Assembly (NCBI GenBank): GCA_963575745.1
Contig: CAUYUJ010005778.1
Coordinates: forward strand, 1 to 30,000
Reading direction: 5' to 3'
DNA from: Prorocentrum cordatum
Taxonomy: Eukaryota; Sar; Dinophyceae; Prorocentrales; Prorocentraceae
DNA: 30,000 nucleotides
The position numbers and the translations under genes are program-made. Below the pieces are notes generated by a model. It searched no databases, was not told the DNA's origin, and was given only the letters and a program-made list of their open reading frames with translations. Within the stretch, counting starts at the first letter, position 1. The number at the start of each line of letters is the position of its first letter. Of the stretch, positions 8,452-17,142 are shown piece after piece.

Positions 8452-8637
8452 TATTGTGACAAGTTCCTGACGACTGGGGTCTGGGTTTCCTGGGGCTGTC
8501 GCTGGGGTTTGCGCTTCTTGGTCAGGGGCCGCCCATCGGAGAAATCTTGACCGCACATCGGGGGCGGCCAAGAGGGGGGTGATGAAGGGGGGGTGGATCG
8601 TGGCTGGGGCCAGGATTCCTCCCCCGATTCCCTGGCT

Positions 8638-8845
8638 CCTTCTTCTTCTTCTTCTTCTCCTCTTCCTCTTTCCCTTCCTCTTCCTCTTTCTCTTCATCGT
8701 CCCTGTCTTCTTCTCCTTCTTTTTCTCATCTTTCTTCTTCCTCATTCTCTTCTTCCTCTTTCCCTTCCTCCTCCTCTCCCTCCTCCTCTTCCTCCTCCTC
8801 ATCCTCTCCTCCTCCTCCTCCTTCTTCTTCCTCTTCGTTCAACAC
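8638..8845. repeat. CTT/CCT polypyrimidine array
   Basis: About 200 bases of imperfect CTT, CCT and TTTC units on the plus strand. The array is followed by a further pyrimidine-rich stretch (CTGGCTCTCCCCCCC) and then the acceptor-like GCGCAG at 8878. Confidence 0.9.
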
Positions 8846-8878
8846 GCCCCCTGGCTCTCCCCCCCGGGGCCGCGCAGG

Positions 8879-9010
8879 TGCCTCGCTGGGACGCCCCCCT
8901 CGTGGACGCCCCCGAGAGAGCCCAGGGAACCCTGCCACAGGACATCCCGGCCAGCCCCCCGCCCGAGCCGCAGTCCAAGCGCATGCCGCGGGCGAAGAAG
9001 CGGGCAGCAT
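8879..9010 (+). other. candidate host exon (duplicated)
   Basis: After ...GGGGCCGCGCAG the frame reads VPRWDAPLVDAPERAQGTLP, QDIPASPPPEPQSKRMPRAK and KRAAS, and then meets a GT donor (TCC/GTATGC at about 9011). Composition and G/C third positions look coding. A second copy (9067-9182) keeps most of this sequence but has lost one base within CTGCC-CAG, which shifts its frame. The 57 bases between, from GTATGC to CCCTCCAG, look like a very short intron. Product unknown; the basic C-terminus is Lys/Arg-rich. Confidence 0.45.
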
Positions 9011-9414
9011 CCGTATGCACGTCCACCGCGTTTTTCCAGTAGGCGTTCGCACTCCCCCCCCCTCCAGAGGCACGAGGCGCCCCCGAGAGAGCCCAGAGAA
9101 CCCTGCCCAGGACATCCCAGCCAGCCCCCCGCCCGAGCCGCAGTGCAAGCGCATGCCGCGGGCGAAGACGCGGGCAGCATCCGTATGCTTAAGTCGGGCC
9201 TGTCCCTCTACAGGGGGAATATTCAAAAATAGTAAAGAAATAGCCAGGGGGCCATTTTTTCACTATTTTTGGGCATTTTGGAGCATTTCTCGAATATGTT
9301 TCATTTTTCGTCGAAAATCCCCTTGTAGGGGGACACGCCCGACTTGACTGTATGCACGTTCGCCGCGTTTTTCCAGTAGACGTTCGCACTCTCCCCCCCA
9401 GAAACACGAGGCGC
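8907..9414. repeat. 171-base tandem duplication, second copy split by a MITE
   Basis: Unit 1 is 8907-9077. Unit 2 begins at 9078, runs to 9188, and resumes after an inserted element at 9356-9414. Shared blocks include CCCCGAGAGAGCCCAG, GCGCATGCCGCGGGCGAAGA and GCGTTTTTCCAGTAG. Removing the insert makes unit 2 about 166 bases. Confidence 0.85.
9189..9349. mobile_element. 161-base MITE with GTATGC target duplication
   Basis: The inverted ends are 9191-9217 (AAGTCGGGCCTGTCCCTCTA...) and 9319-9345, matching at 24 of 27 positions. GTATGC occurs immediately outside on both sides (9183-9188 and 9350-9355). The neighbouring tandem unit carries the uninterrupted site (CCGTATGCACG at 9009-9019), so the insertion is directly visible. 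The interior is AT-rich and non-coding. Confidence 0.9.
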
Positions 9415-9473
9415 AGTGGATGTGGGCAGACATCGGGCTCTGGCGGGGCCAGACCTGCATCCACATCCGCTGA
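9411..9473. repeat. hairpin repeat related to the 29.7 kb cluster
   Basis: GCAGTGGATGTGGGCAGA at the left pairs with GCATCCACATCCGCTG at the right, with an inner CTCTGGC/GGCCAGA stem. The outer arms match the CAGGCGGTGGATGTGG motif of 29655-29930. Confidence 0.6.
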
Positions 9474-9734
9474 GCCCCATAGCTTTGGGCATCGCTTCCC
9501 TTCTGCGGCGCGCCGAGGGAGGCAGGGAGATGGGGCAGGCCTTCTCAGAAGGCTCGAGCAGGGGATCGACTACATGATCGAGTAGCCCCAAAGTTGATGC
9601 CACGTAGAATTTTCAGCAAAACTACGTCGAATGTTCGTTGATCTACGAACGTGCTACGCATGTTCCGTGAAGTCGACGAGAAAAATCAATCCTGGGGTAG
9701 ATCAATTCTGTCGTAGATCCCCTCCTCGAAATGT

Positions 9735-9975
9735 GGCGAGGCTTCTCAGAATCGCAGGCCTGGAGGTTGACACCAACACCAATATCGGCGGCGTGCCTCC
9801 ACCGAGGGAAGAAGATCCCAGTCTTGGTGATGATGGCAATATTCTGGCTTCCAAGGTGGCCGAAATATTACCACCATCACCGAAATCTGGGATCATCTTC
9901 CCCCTGTGGAGGCACCCCCCCGCGTTGATGTTGGTACGAATTTCCAGGCCTCCGACAGAACTCTGTGGCTTCGGA
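9735..9975. repeat. foldback element with about 100-base arms
   Basis: CAGGCCTGGAGGTTGACACC at 9755 and following pairs with the reverse complement ending CCAGGCCTCC at 9953. The arms share CACCAACA/TACCAACAT, GTGCCTCCAC, GGGAAGA, GATCCCAG and GGTGATG. The centre of symmetry is near 9850. Overlapping frames on both strands encode similar peptides only because of the symmetry. Confidence 0.7.
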
Positions 9976-10116
9976 GAAGGCCGCCAGCGGCTCTTGGAGC
10001 TTCCCGAGAAAGCCCACTCTGCCTTCCCCCCTGGCGCGCCGCCGACCCCCCACGATCCAAGACTTGCGATGAGCGTGGACCCAGACATGCGTTGCCCTGA
10101 TTTTTTCCATAGGGGG

Positions 10117-10219
10117 GGTCGTCCTCGTCCTCGTCCTCCTCCTCCCCCTCCTCCTCCTCCTCCTCCTCCTCCTCCTCCTCCTCCTCCTCCTCCTCCTCCT
10201 CCTCCTCCTCCTCCTCCCC
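10117..10219. repeat. (CCT)n polypyrimidine array
   Basis: About 100 bases of nearly pure CCT after a short GTCCTC run, ending CCCCCCCGAG right at a candidate acceptor. Confidence 0.95.
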
Positions 10220-10223
10220 CCCG

Positions 10224-10281
10224 AGGTCCCGACCTTTGCCGTGGGGCCGCGAGCCGTTCTTTGACGGCCCGGTGGCCTGGT
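10224..10281 (+). other. candidate short host exon
   Basis: Right after the array, the stretch from GTCCCGACC reads SRPLPWGREPFFDGPVA and ends at CTG/GTGAGG, a good GT donor (10282). It needs one base from the exon before, which would fit the two bases left over at 4480 if the two were joined. Short, and not recognised. Confidence 0.3.
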
Positions 10282-10375
10282 GAGGGGCCCTGATGCCGAA
10301 AACGGCCAATAACCTCCCGTCTCGTGTTTTTTTTCTACGGCGCGAGGGTGTCTGGGGATGTAATCTTCGGACGGG

Positions 10376-10532
10376 GCTAGGACGAGGATAAATCCGTTCC
10401 AGAGCGTTCCGGAACGCTCTCAGGGCACTCCTGAATGCTTTGTGAAGGCCGCGGCGCCCGATACATCGTCCAGATCCGCCGGATCTCAGAGATTCTCGGT
10501 TGACCCGTACTCGATTTTATCCTCGTCCTAGC
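10376..10532. mobile_element. MITE with inner palindromes
   Basis: The ends GCTAGGACGAGGATAAA and TTTATCCTCGTCCTAGC are perfect 17-base inverted repeats. Inside lies a perfect 20-base palindrome AGAGCGTTCCGGAACGCTCT (10401-10420) and an AGATCCG/CGGATCT palindrome (about 10469-10483). Length is 157 bases. No target duplication is visible. Confidence 0.8.
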
Positions 10533-10745
10533 TTTGCTTGAAATCCTGCCTCGGGCAATTCCCGCACCGTGCCAGTGCAGCATGTTGGGTGGCAGCTATT
10601 TGAGAAGGAAAGGGGGGCCTGCTGAGGGCCTCATGGGACAGAAGGCCCGAACTTTTAGGTCGTGTTCCCACTCTTAGGCCCTTCTTGGGGCCGTGTTTTT
10701 TCAACGAGGCGGGCATGTCCAGGGATGTAGATGGGCACCACCCAA

Positions 10746-10830
10746 ACATACTAATACTATGTGTGCGCCGGCCACACGAAGGCGACGCGCACGCTCGGAC
10801 ATCTTATAGCAAATTCGCCAGCGTAGACCC
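10746..10830. mobile_element. ACATRCTAA-family MITE, left part
   Basis: ACATACTAATACTATGTGTG, GCGCC, then GGCGACGCGC and ATCTTATA match the left end of the element at 15072-15252. The right half is not recognisable. Confidence 0.55.
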
Positions 10831-10865
10831 CAGACAGTTGTGTTTCTAGCAATATGTTGTGTGCG

Positions 10866-10978
10866 ATCTATCTGAAGCAATGCATGTTATGCAATATATG
10901 TGATGCAATGTAGATGGTGCGCAACTTATGCGCTGCCATCTTGTTGTGCAATCTATGTGGTTCAGCCTATGTGGTGCA
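10866..10978. repeat. TGCAAT-motif repeat
   Basis: Seven or so loose copies of a 14-18 base unit built on TGCAATNTATGTGG. The same motif returns at 12412-12466 (GTGCAATCGACGTGGTGCAA). Confidence 0.65.
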
Positions 10979-11094
10979 ATTCACTTGCCGAACTTGAAAT
11001 TGTCAACTCCACTGCCCGCGCAATCATCCCACCCACCCACCCGCAACTTGGTTTGCAAAATCTCTTAAGACCGTGACGGTGGGTACCAAATGGC

Positions 11095-11872
11095 ACTTGG
11101 CAACGACAGCGATGCCGACGACGACAGCGACAACGACGACGACGCCGCCGACAACGACTACGACGACACCGACGACGTCTCCAACGACTTCGACGACGCC
11201 GACAACGACGACGACGACGACGACACCGACGACGGCGACGACGACGCCGACTCCGACGACGACGACGACGACGATGACAACGACGACGACGATGACGACG
11301 CCGACGTCGACGACGACGACAACGACGACACCGACGACGACGCCGACGACGACGACGACGACGACGGCGGCGACGACGACGCCGATGTCGACGACGACGA
11401 AGACGACGACGCCGACGCCGACGACGACGACGAAGACGACGACGACGTCGCCAACGAAGACGACGACGAGGGAGGAGGGAGGACGGCGACGACGACAAAG
11501 ACGACAACGACGACAACGACGAGGGAGGAGGGAGGACGGCGACGACGCGGACGACGAAGAAGGAGGAAGGACGGCGACGCCGACGACGACAACGACGAGG
11601 GAGGAGGGAAGACGACGACGACAACGACGACGACGACGACGGCGACGAAATAGGAGGGACGACGACGAGACGCCGACGACGGACGACGACGACGACGAGG
11701 GAGGAGGAGGAAGGACGACCACGGCGACAACGACGACGGAAACGACCACGACGCCAAAGAGGACGACGACGACGAACACGAGCTAAGACAGAGGACGACG
11801 TAGGCGACGGCGACGACGACGACGCGGGAGGAGGGAGGACGGCGACGACGACGACGACGACGCAAGAGCGCG
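11095..11872. repeat. long (GAC)n imperfect trinucleotide array
   Basis: Nearly 780 bases of GAC/CGA triplets with AAC, GCC, GTC and GAT variants. A GAGGGAGGAGGGA block recurs about every 60-110 bases in its right half. Every frame on both strands is open in places (poly-Asp, poly-Thr, poly-Arg, poly-Ser, poly-Val), which is a repeat artefact. Confidence 0.95.
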
Positions 11873-12225
11873 CGCACACGTTTTTGTTGAAAATCCGTGT
11901 TTCGAAACCTTGTGTTCTTGTAGGTTTTTTGTCGACCGAACAAGGGCGTTCGACAGATTTCGACATGCGCGCGCGCGAAGCCCGTTTGGTAGCATTTTGT
12001 GAAAGTCTTGAAGAAAAGCCGATGGTTTTCTTAAGATTTCGCAAGAGCTCGCGCGTAAGCTTTTTGAGCAAATCAGTGTTGCGAAACCCTGTGTTTTTGT
12101 ATGTTTTTTGGAAACTCGATTGCGAAATCCTTCCGACACCGCAGGTTTTTGGAGGATTTCGGCATGCGCGCCGATGGCGCGCGCGTGTGCACTTCGTCCC
12201 GTTTTTTTTGCAAGGGATTCGTGAA
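11873..12225. repeat. imperfect tandem duplication, about 180-base unit
   Basis: TTCGAAACCTTGTGTTCTTG and TAGGTTTTTTG (11901 on) recur at 12080 on as TGCGAAACCCTGTGTTTTTG and TATGTTTTTTG. GATTTCGACATGCGCGC near 11957 recurs as GATTTCGGCATGCGCGC near 12158. AT-richer than its surroundings; no gene. Confidence 0.75.
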
Positions 12226-12469
12226 CAAGGGCTATGTTAGAACAAAAGATGTCAAAATATGTTCCCGCGTATTTTTAATAAGGGAACCTCAGGGGGGTCG
12301 ATACCGGTTCCCTTGGGATAGTGTAAATTCATATTTAGGATGGACATGTGGTCATAATCGTATATGGTTTACATACCCGAAAGGGGGGTGGATAACGCCG
12401 GGGGGGGGTAGTGCGCAATTCATGCAGTGCAATCGACGTGGTGCAATCTAAGTGGTGCAATTCTTGACG

Positions 12470-12890
12470 CTTCGCGGCTTCCCTGCGGCCTCGCACGCTG
12501 GGGCAGTGCCGCCGCGACGCCAGCCGCGGCGCCGCCAGCCGCCGCCGCCGCCAGAGGAGAGCCGGCGGCGGCAGCAGCGACGGTGCAGGCAGCGGTAGCA
12601 GCGGCAACCGTGGTGGCTGTGGCGACGCGCGGCGCGACAGGCGGCGGCGCTCGCAGCGTCAGCCGCGGCCGCGGCGCCACGGTGCAGTCGGCGCAGGCGG
12701 TGCCCACCGCGACAGAGGTGTCAACGACGCACGCGAACAGCCAGGTGACCAGCGGCGCCAAGCCGCGCGCGGCAGTGGAGCCACCGTGGCGGCAGCAGCC
12801 GTCACTGCAGGCACGAGCGGCGGCCGCGGCATTGAGGACGCCAGCGGCAGTGGGGGGGGGCGGCGGGAGCGGCAGCAGCTCTTGCTGACG
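12470..12890 (+). other. GC-rich Ala-rich open frame, doubtful
   Basis: A GCA/GCG/GGC-rich stretch with a 153-residue frame (12427-12888) composed mostly of Ala, Val, Thr and Gly. It could be an exon of a low-complexity protein, but other frames are open too and no splice signals stand out. Confidence 0.15.
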
Positions 12891-13790
12891 CCGCTAGAGG
12901 GCCGAAGGCCCCTCGCCGCGAGCTGGGGTACCCGCCAGAGCTCCGCGCGGGGAAGAGCCAAGGCGGGGCGCACCGCGCCCTGAGCCGAGGGAAGTCCCTG
13001 CGGCCTCGCACGCAAAGCCTAGAGGCGGAGAAGGCGAGAGAGCGACAAGCGACCGTCCGGTCCGTCGATCCCGAAGTCACACCGAAAGCGGAGCGCAGCG
13101 CCTGAGCCGGCGTCGCGCGTAGCGCCACGGCAGTGACAGCCGCCTCGGTGGTCTCATGGCGGGAGACGGCGGAGGGGGCCGGGGGACCCCGGTGCAGCGC
13201 CGGGGGCGTGTGCAGGGGGGGGCGACCCGGCGCCAGGGGGCGCAGAGTCGCAAGCAGCCCGCAGCAAGGGCGAGCTGGGGGGCCAGAGGAGGGCCAGCGT
13301 CCCCAGCTGGGTGCTCGCCGGGCGGTATTGGGCGCGAAGCCGGGGCGGCCGCAAGGGGAGGGCCGCCAGCAGGGTGGGGGGGACGTGTGTGTGTGTGTGT
13401 GTGTGTGAAAGCGACTAACGGTCGCAATGATTGGTAAGGGAGACGAGCACGGGGGACAGAGGCAGCGAACGAGCGACTAGCGGCCGCCCGGTTGGAAGAG
13501 TCCAGAGCCGTACTGATGGCAGAACACGACGGCTGAGCCGGCGCCGTGTATAGGGGTCAGCGCCACCGCGGCCGCGTCGGTCGCGCCAAAGTATCTGGCC
13601 GCTGCGCGCGCGAGCATGCGCGGGCTAGCGCGGCCTGCCTTGGATGGTATGAACTCAGATGGAGGATCGGCGATGGGGCAGAATCACATGCAACTTGCAA
13701 TGCGCAAAGGGGGGTCGTACATTTTTTTTTGGGGGGGGGGGCGGGGGGGGGTAGATCCGAATCTTTTTAAGAAAGGAGAATCTGTAATGT
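12891..13790. other. GC-rich stretch without recognisable gene
   Basis: Contains short diverged repeats (CTGAGCCGGCGTCGCG near 13104 and CTGAGCCGGCGCCGTG near 13533; GAGCGACAAGCGACCG and GAGCGACTAGCGGCCG), a (GT)n run at 13384-13407 and a poly-G run at 13730-13751. I see no convincing gene. Confidence 0.5.
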
Positions 13791-13893
13791 ACAACGCGAA
13801 GCAAAGCAAAGCAACGCAAAGCAACGCAAAGCAACGCAAAGCAAGGCAAAGCAAGGCAAAGCAAGGCAAAGCAAGGCAATGTAAAGCAATGCA
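13791..13893. repeat. GCAAAGCAAC decamer array
   Basis: About ten units of GCAAAGCAAC / GCAAAGCAAG in tandem, grading into GCAATGTAAA. The poly-Lys/Ser/Gln frames are artefacts. Confidence 0.9.
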
Positions 13894-14117
13894 ACGACGA
13901 GGCGGCGACGGGGCGGCGACGGCGAGCAAGGAACCGCGAGGTCAACACGTAGGCCCAGACGACGGGCAGCGACGAGGCGGCGACGGGGCGGCCTACGAGG
14001 CGGCGATGGGGCGGTGACGGCGAGCGCGGAGCCGCCAGACCGGCCCGCAGGCACAGTTCCTTAGATTAGAAATAAGAGCCCCTAAGTGCAAACACTGTTC
14101 GGGCAATGAGCTCAGCT

Positions 14118-14236
14118 GTGGGCGCTTCCTGGCCACACCGCTCGGCAAAAGATGCATTGCAACATTTTGTGCTATGTTTTCGTTTCGGACGTGCGTCTCC
14201 GAGGAGGAGGAGGACGCATAGTACTAACTAGTATGT
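14118..14236. mobile_element. ACATRCTAA-family MITE, right part
   Basis: GGGCGCTTCCTGGCCACACC, GCTCGGCAAAAGATGC, TTTCGGACGTGCGTCTCC and the end TACTAACTAGTATGT match 15141-15252 in order. The left end is not preserved. A weaker fragment of the same right half lies at 14456-14530 (TTTCGGATGTGCGCCTCC, TAGTACTAC). Confidence 0.65.
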
Positions 14237-14914
14237 CCACCTGCGTTCCATGTGAAGCTTTCCAAGCAGGGCCCTGCCTTCGCGGATCGAAGGAGTTGCC
14301 ACCTCTTCCTCGGCGGAGGGCGGCAGAAGGCTGGCGGAAGGCGGTGGAAGTAAAACGAGGCCGCCTCCGCCGGCGGATGCCGGCGCAAGCAACAAGTTGC
14401 CCCCCAAGAGATGACAAAGATTTTTGGTTCAGGGTTTTCGGACTCCGCCATATAAATGTTCGTTCGTTTGTTTCGGATGTGCGCCTCCAAAGAGGAAATA
14501 TAGTACTACAGTCGGCCCGCATAGTAAGGATGAGCGTCTTTCCATGGCTACCCTTGCATTCTTGCCCCTTCGGCCCTTCCGCGGCTGCTTTCGCTGGCCA
14601 CGCCTCGCCCGCAAAGTGTCGACATGGCCTTCCGAGGCCCTTGCATCCTCATCGCGCATCATTATTCTACGGATTGACTGTCGTATGTCCTCCTCTTAGC
14701 TGCCTCGATGCGCCCGTTTTGAAACGCAACACGTACCGTGCTTAAAAAGTCCGTGCCAATAAGTTGCGTATTGGCTCAGCGTATTGGCCCACGTTTTGGC
14801 GAACGCATCGCGTTAGGCCTGCGTTTTCAGTCTACGTGGTGAGCTTCGTGCCAACACGCTACGTGTTGCGTCTTGCGTATCGTGGCAGCTAAGGTTTTCC
14901 TGCGTCCCATATTC

Positions 14915-15070
14915 AGGAAGACACTTATCGGGTTGGGCGGATCGGGTTGGGAGAAGTGAGGCTATCCTTACCTGTCGGCGGCCGAAGGCATCGTTCACTG
15001 CATCTGGATGCTATTGCTCATGCCCTTCATCCTCCCAACCCCATCTTCCCAACACGATAATTGTTTTCCT
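14915..15070. mobile_element. 156-base MITE, copy B
   Basis: Starts AGGAAGACACTTATCGGGTT and ends ...ACGATAATTGTTTTCCT. The terminal inverted repeats match at about 33 of 39 bases. Same length as copy A (8296-8451), with the shared middle GCGGCCGAAGG.ATCGTTCA and GATGCTATTGCTCATGCCC. It touches the next element with a single base between. Confidence 0.85.
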
Positions 15071-15071
15071 A

Positions 15072-15252
15072 ACATGCTAACGCTATGTGTGCGCCGCCCC
15101 CCCGGGGCGACGCGCGCACCGAGAAATCTTATATGCGTCGTGGCGGGCGCTTTCTGGCCACACCGCTCGGGAAACGATGCGCTGCAAGATGGGTATATGG
15201 TATGTTTGGGTCGGAAACGCGCCTCCAAGGAGGACCTACAGCATTAGCATGT
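15072..15252. mobile_element. ACATRCTAA-family MITE, full copy
   Basis: The ends ACATGCTAACGCT and AGCATTAGCATGT are inverted repeats (12 of 13). Inside are a GTGTGCGCC...GCGCGCAC hairpin near the left end and CCTCCAAGGAGG, a palindrome, near the right. Length is 181 bases. Related pieces occur at 10746, 14118, 14456 and, inverted, at 29964. Confidence 0.75.
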
Positions 15253-15287
15253 CTCTGTGCGTCTCACATACAGATGCTGCCCGCGGG

Positions 15288-15480
15288 AGAAGATGCCGCG
15301 CGCCGCCGCGCCGCAGAAGCCCGCGGGCCCACGGCCCAGCGCGCGGCCCGATGCGGCCGGCGCCCCGAGGGGCAGCGGCCGGGGCGGCCTCGCCGTGCGG
15401 CCGAGGGCCAAGGCCTGCGCGGGGGCAGTGGCCACACCGCGCTTCGGTGCACCCCTGCTGCCGCCGCGCGAGCGCTCTCC
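15288..15480 (+). other. candidate host exon, doubtful
   Basis: After CACATACAG (acceptor-like, 15262-15270) a GC-rich stretch reads MPRAAAPQKPAGPRPSARPD then further Ala/Arg/Pro/Gly-rich sequence to RFGAPLLPPRERS. Nearly all third positions are G or C in this frame. Two other frames are open as well, so coding is uncertain. Confidence 0.25.
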
Positions 15481-15503
15481 CCCCCCCTCCCTCCTGGTCA
15501 GAA

Positions 15504-15560
15504 GGAGGAGGAGGAGGAGGAGGAGGAGGAGGAGGAGGAGGAGGAGGAGGAGGAGGAGGA
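15504..15560. repeat. (GGA)n array with repeated flanks
   Basis: About 18 GGA triplets. Both sides carry nearly the same block, CTCTCCCCCCCTCCCTCCTG then GTCAG on the left and CTCTCCCCCCCTCCCCTCCT then GGTCAG on the right. Confidence 0.9.
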
Positions 15561-16494
15561 GTCCTCTCCCCCCCTCCCCTCCTGGTCAGGGAGGCGTCGA
15601 CCCCCAATCGCCCCTTCCGCGCCGACGGGGGCCTGGGTGCCCCAGCCCCTCCCCCGCCCCGCGGCCGCTTCACTCCCCCTCTGTCTCCCGCGCTCGCCCC
15701 CGGACCATTCGCGTCTGCCGTCTCGCGGCCTGCCCGAGCGCGCGTGCGGACTGCCTCTGCCGCGCTGCGACGTGGAAGTTGCGGTGCGCCCATCAGAAGA
15801 TTGAAGAAACAGCGCAGGATGTCGTGCACTCCGAGTCTGTCGCACAAGAAGATCCAGGATCTAGACTGGACCATGGGCGTTTTCGTGGAGTTTTCTTTCT
15901 TCGTTATATCTGGGCCTGGACTACTAATTAAGAACAACGCTTTGAGTGAAGTCTATTCTCGTAGCGTAAACTTTTCTTAGCTCTGAGCTGGTGTCCAGCA
16001 AGTCATGGGGACCTTTTATCCTTTCACAATTCCTTTTCTAGAGTGCACTGGTGTCGGTTGGCGTATGGTTGTCGATCGGATAGCGCCGATTTGGTGTCGA
16101 TTCCCGTCGATGAGCGTCGAGTAGCGTCGATTTTGCGTCGATCAGCATCGATTCGCGCCGATTCCCATCTCCAGCAAGATGGCATGGGAGGTTTCCATGA
16201 GTTTCCACCGAGCCGTATGGTGAGTGACCCTGAGGTCCGGTCGTTGCATTTTTTCCCATCTGAGCGTTTTCGCCCAGTTTCGGGCCAAAGGGCCCTCAGG
16301 GATCGATCCGGCTGGAAACATTCTGCAAAAAGATACGCGCCCAGGGCCCCGGTGGAGTTTTTTTGTTGCTTGTTGTTCCCAACCATTCTGTGGTGTTGGG
16401 CCCTCTTTTTGAAGAGACAGCGCCCCGCATCTCTTTCCCTCCCGCTGCCCTCCCCCTCCCCCTTCCTCCCGCATGTTTCTTTTTTGGCACATTA
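15561..16494. other. no gene; GTCGATT-type short repeats
   Basis: Positions 16065-16165 hold about nine loose copies of GCGTCGATT / CGTCGATGA. The rest shows no recognisable feature. Confidence 0.5.
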
Positions 16495-16885
16495 CTCACA
16501 CGTTTCGTGTTCCCGTAGGGAGCTTCACCTGAGGCTCCAGAGGCTGCGCTCGCATGCGTCCGCGCCGCACATGTCGGCACACTCCTCATATGTTTCGTGG
16601 CCCCATGGGGAGCTCCACCGAAGGCCCCAGTGCATGCGTCCGCGCCGCACATTTTGGAACACCCCTCACACGTATCGTGGCCCCATAGGGAGCTCCACCG
16701 AAGGCCCGATTGGCTGCGTTCGCATGCGTCCCCGCCGCAGACTTCGGTACACCCCTCACACGTCTCGTGGTCCCACATGGAGCTTCACCAAAGGCCTCTG
16801 TGGCTGCGTTCGCACGCGTCCGCGCTGCACATGTCGGCACACCCCTCACACGTTCCGTGGCCCCGAAGAGGTAGCGTTCGCATGC
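16495..16885. repeat. 90-base tandem repeat, about 4.5 units
   Basis: Units start near 16501, 16591, 16671, 16761 and 16851 (one unit is 80 bases). Each has ACACGT.TCGTGGCCCCAT, GGAGCTCCACC.AAGGCC, TGGCTGCGTTCGCATGCGTC and CGCGCCGCACATGTCGG. On the minus strand the 90-base units preserve a frame with a TCEGC...CG.DACERS pattern, but the 80-base unit breaks it. Confidence 0.85.
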
Positions 16886-17087
16886 GCTCGGGGCTCGGGC
16901 CAAACAAAACATCCCCCCCTGGAGCGCCCATGTCCGCTGTTCTCCTCCTCATCCACGCCGCAGTCCTTCTGCTGGCCCCCCTTCGTCGTCTCACCTGCCT
17001 CGCGATACTCGCAGCATGTGGTTGGGTCCTTCGCCAGGCTGTGCTTCTATTCCTGCGATGTTGCATCTTGTAGCCACGCCGGGAGGA

Positions 17088-17142
17088 GGCGGAGGAGGAG
17101 GAGGAGGAGGAGGAGGAGGAGGAGGAGGAGGAGGAGGAGGAG
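17088..17142. repeat. (GGA)n array
   Basis: About 17 GGA triplets, pure purine on the plus strand. Confidence 0.95.

Noticed and set aside
11073-11786. Long Asp-, Thr-, Arg-, Ser- and Val-rich frames
   Set aside because: All derive from the GAC trinucleotide array, and all six frames are open in parts.
16495-16885. CRISPR-like regular spacing of 90 bases
   Set aside because: The whole 90-base unit is repeated, including the would-be spacers.
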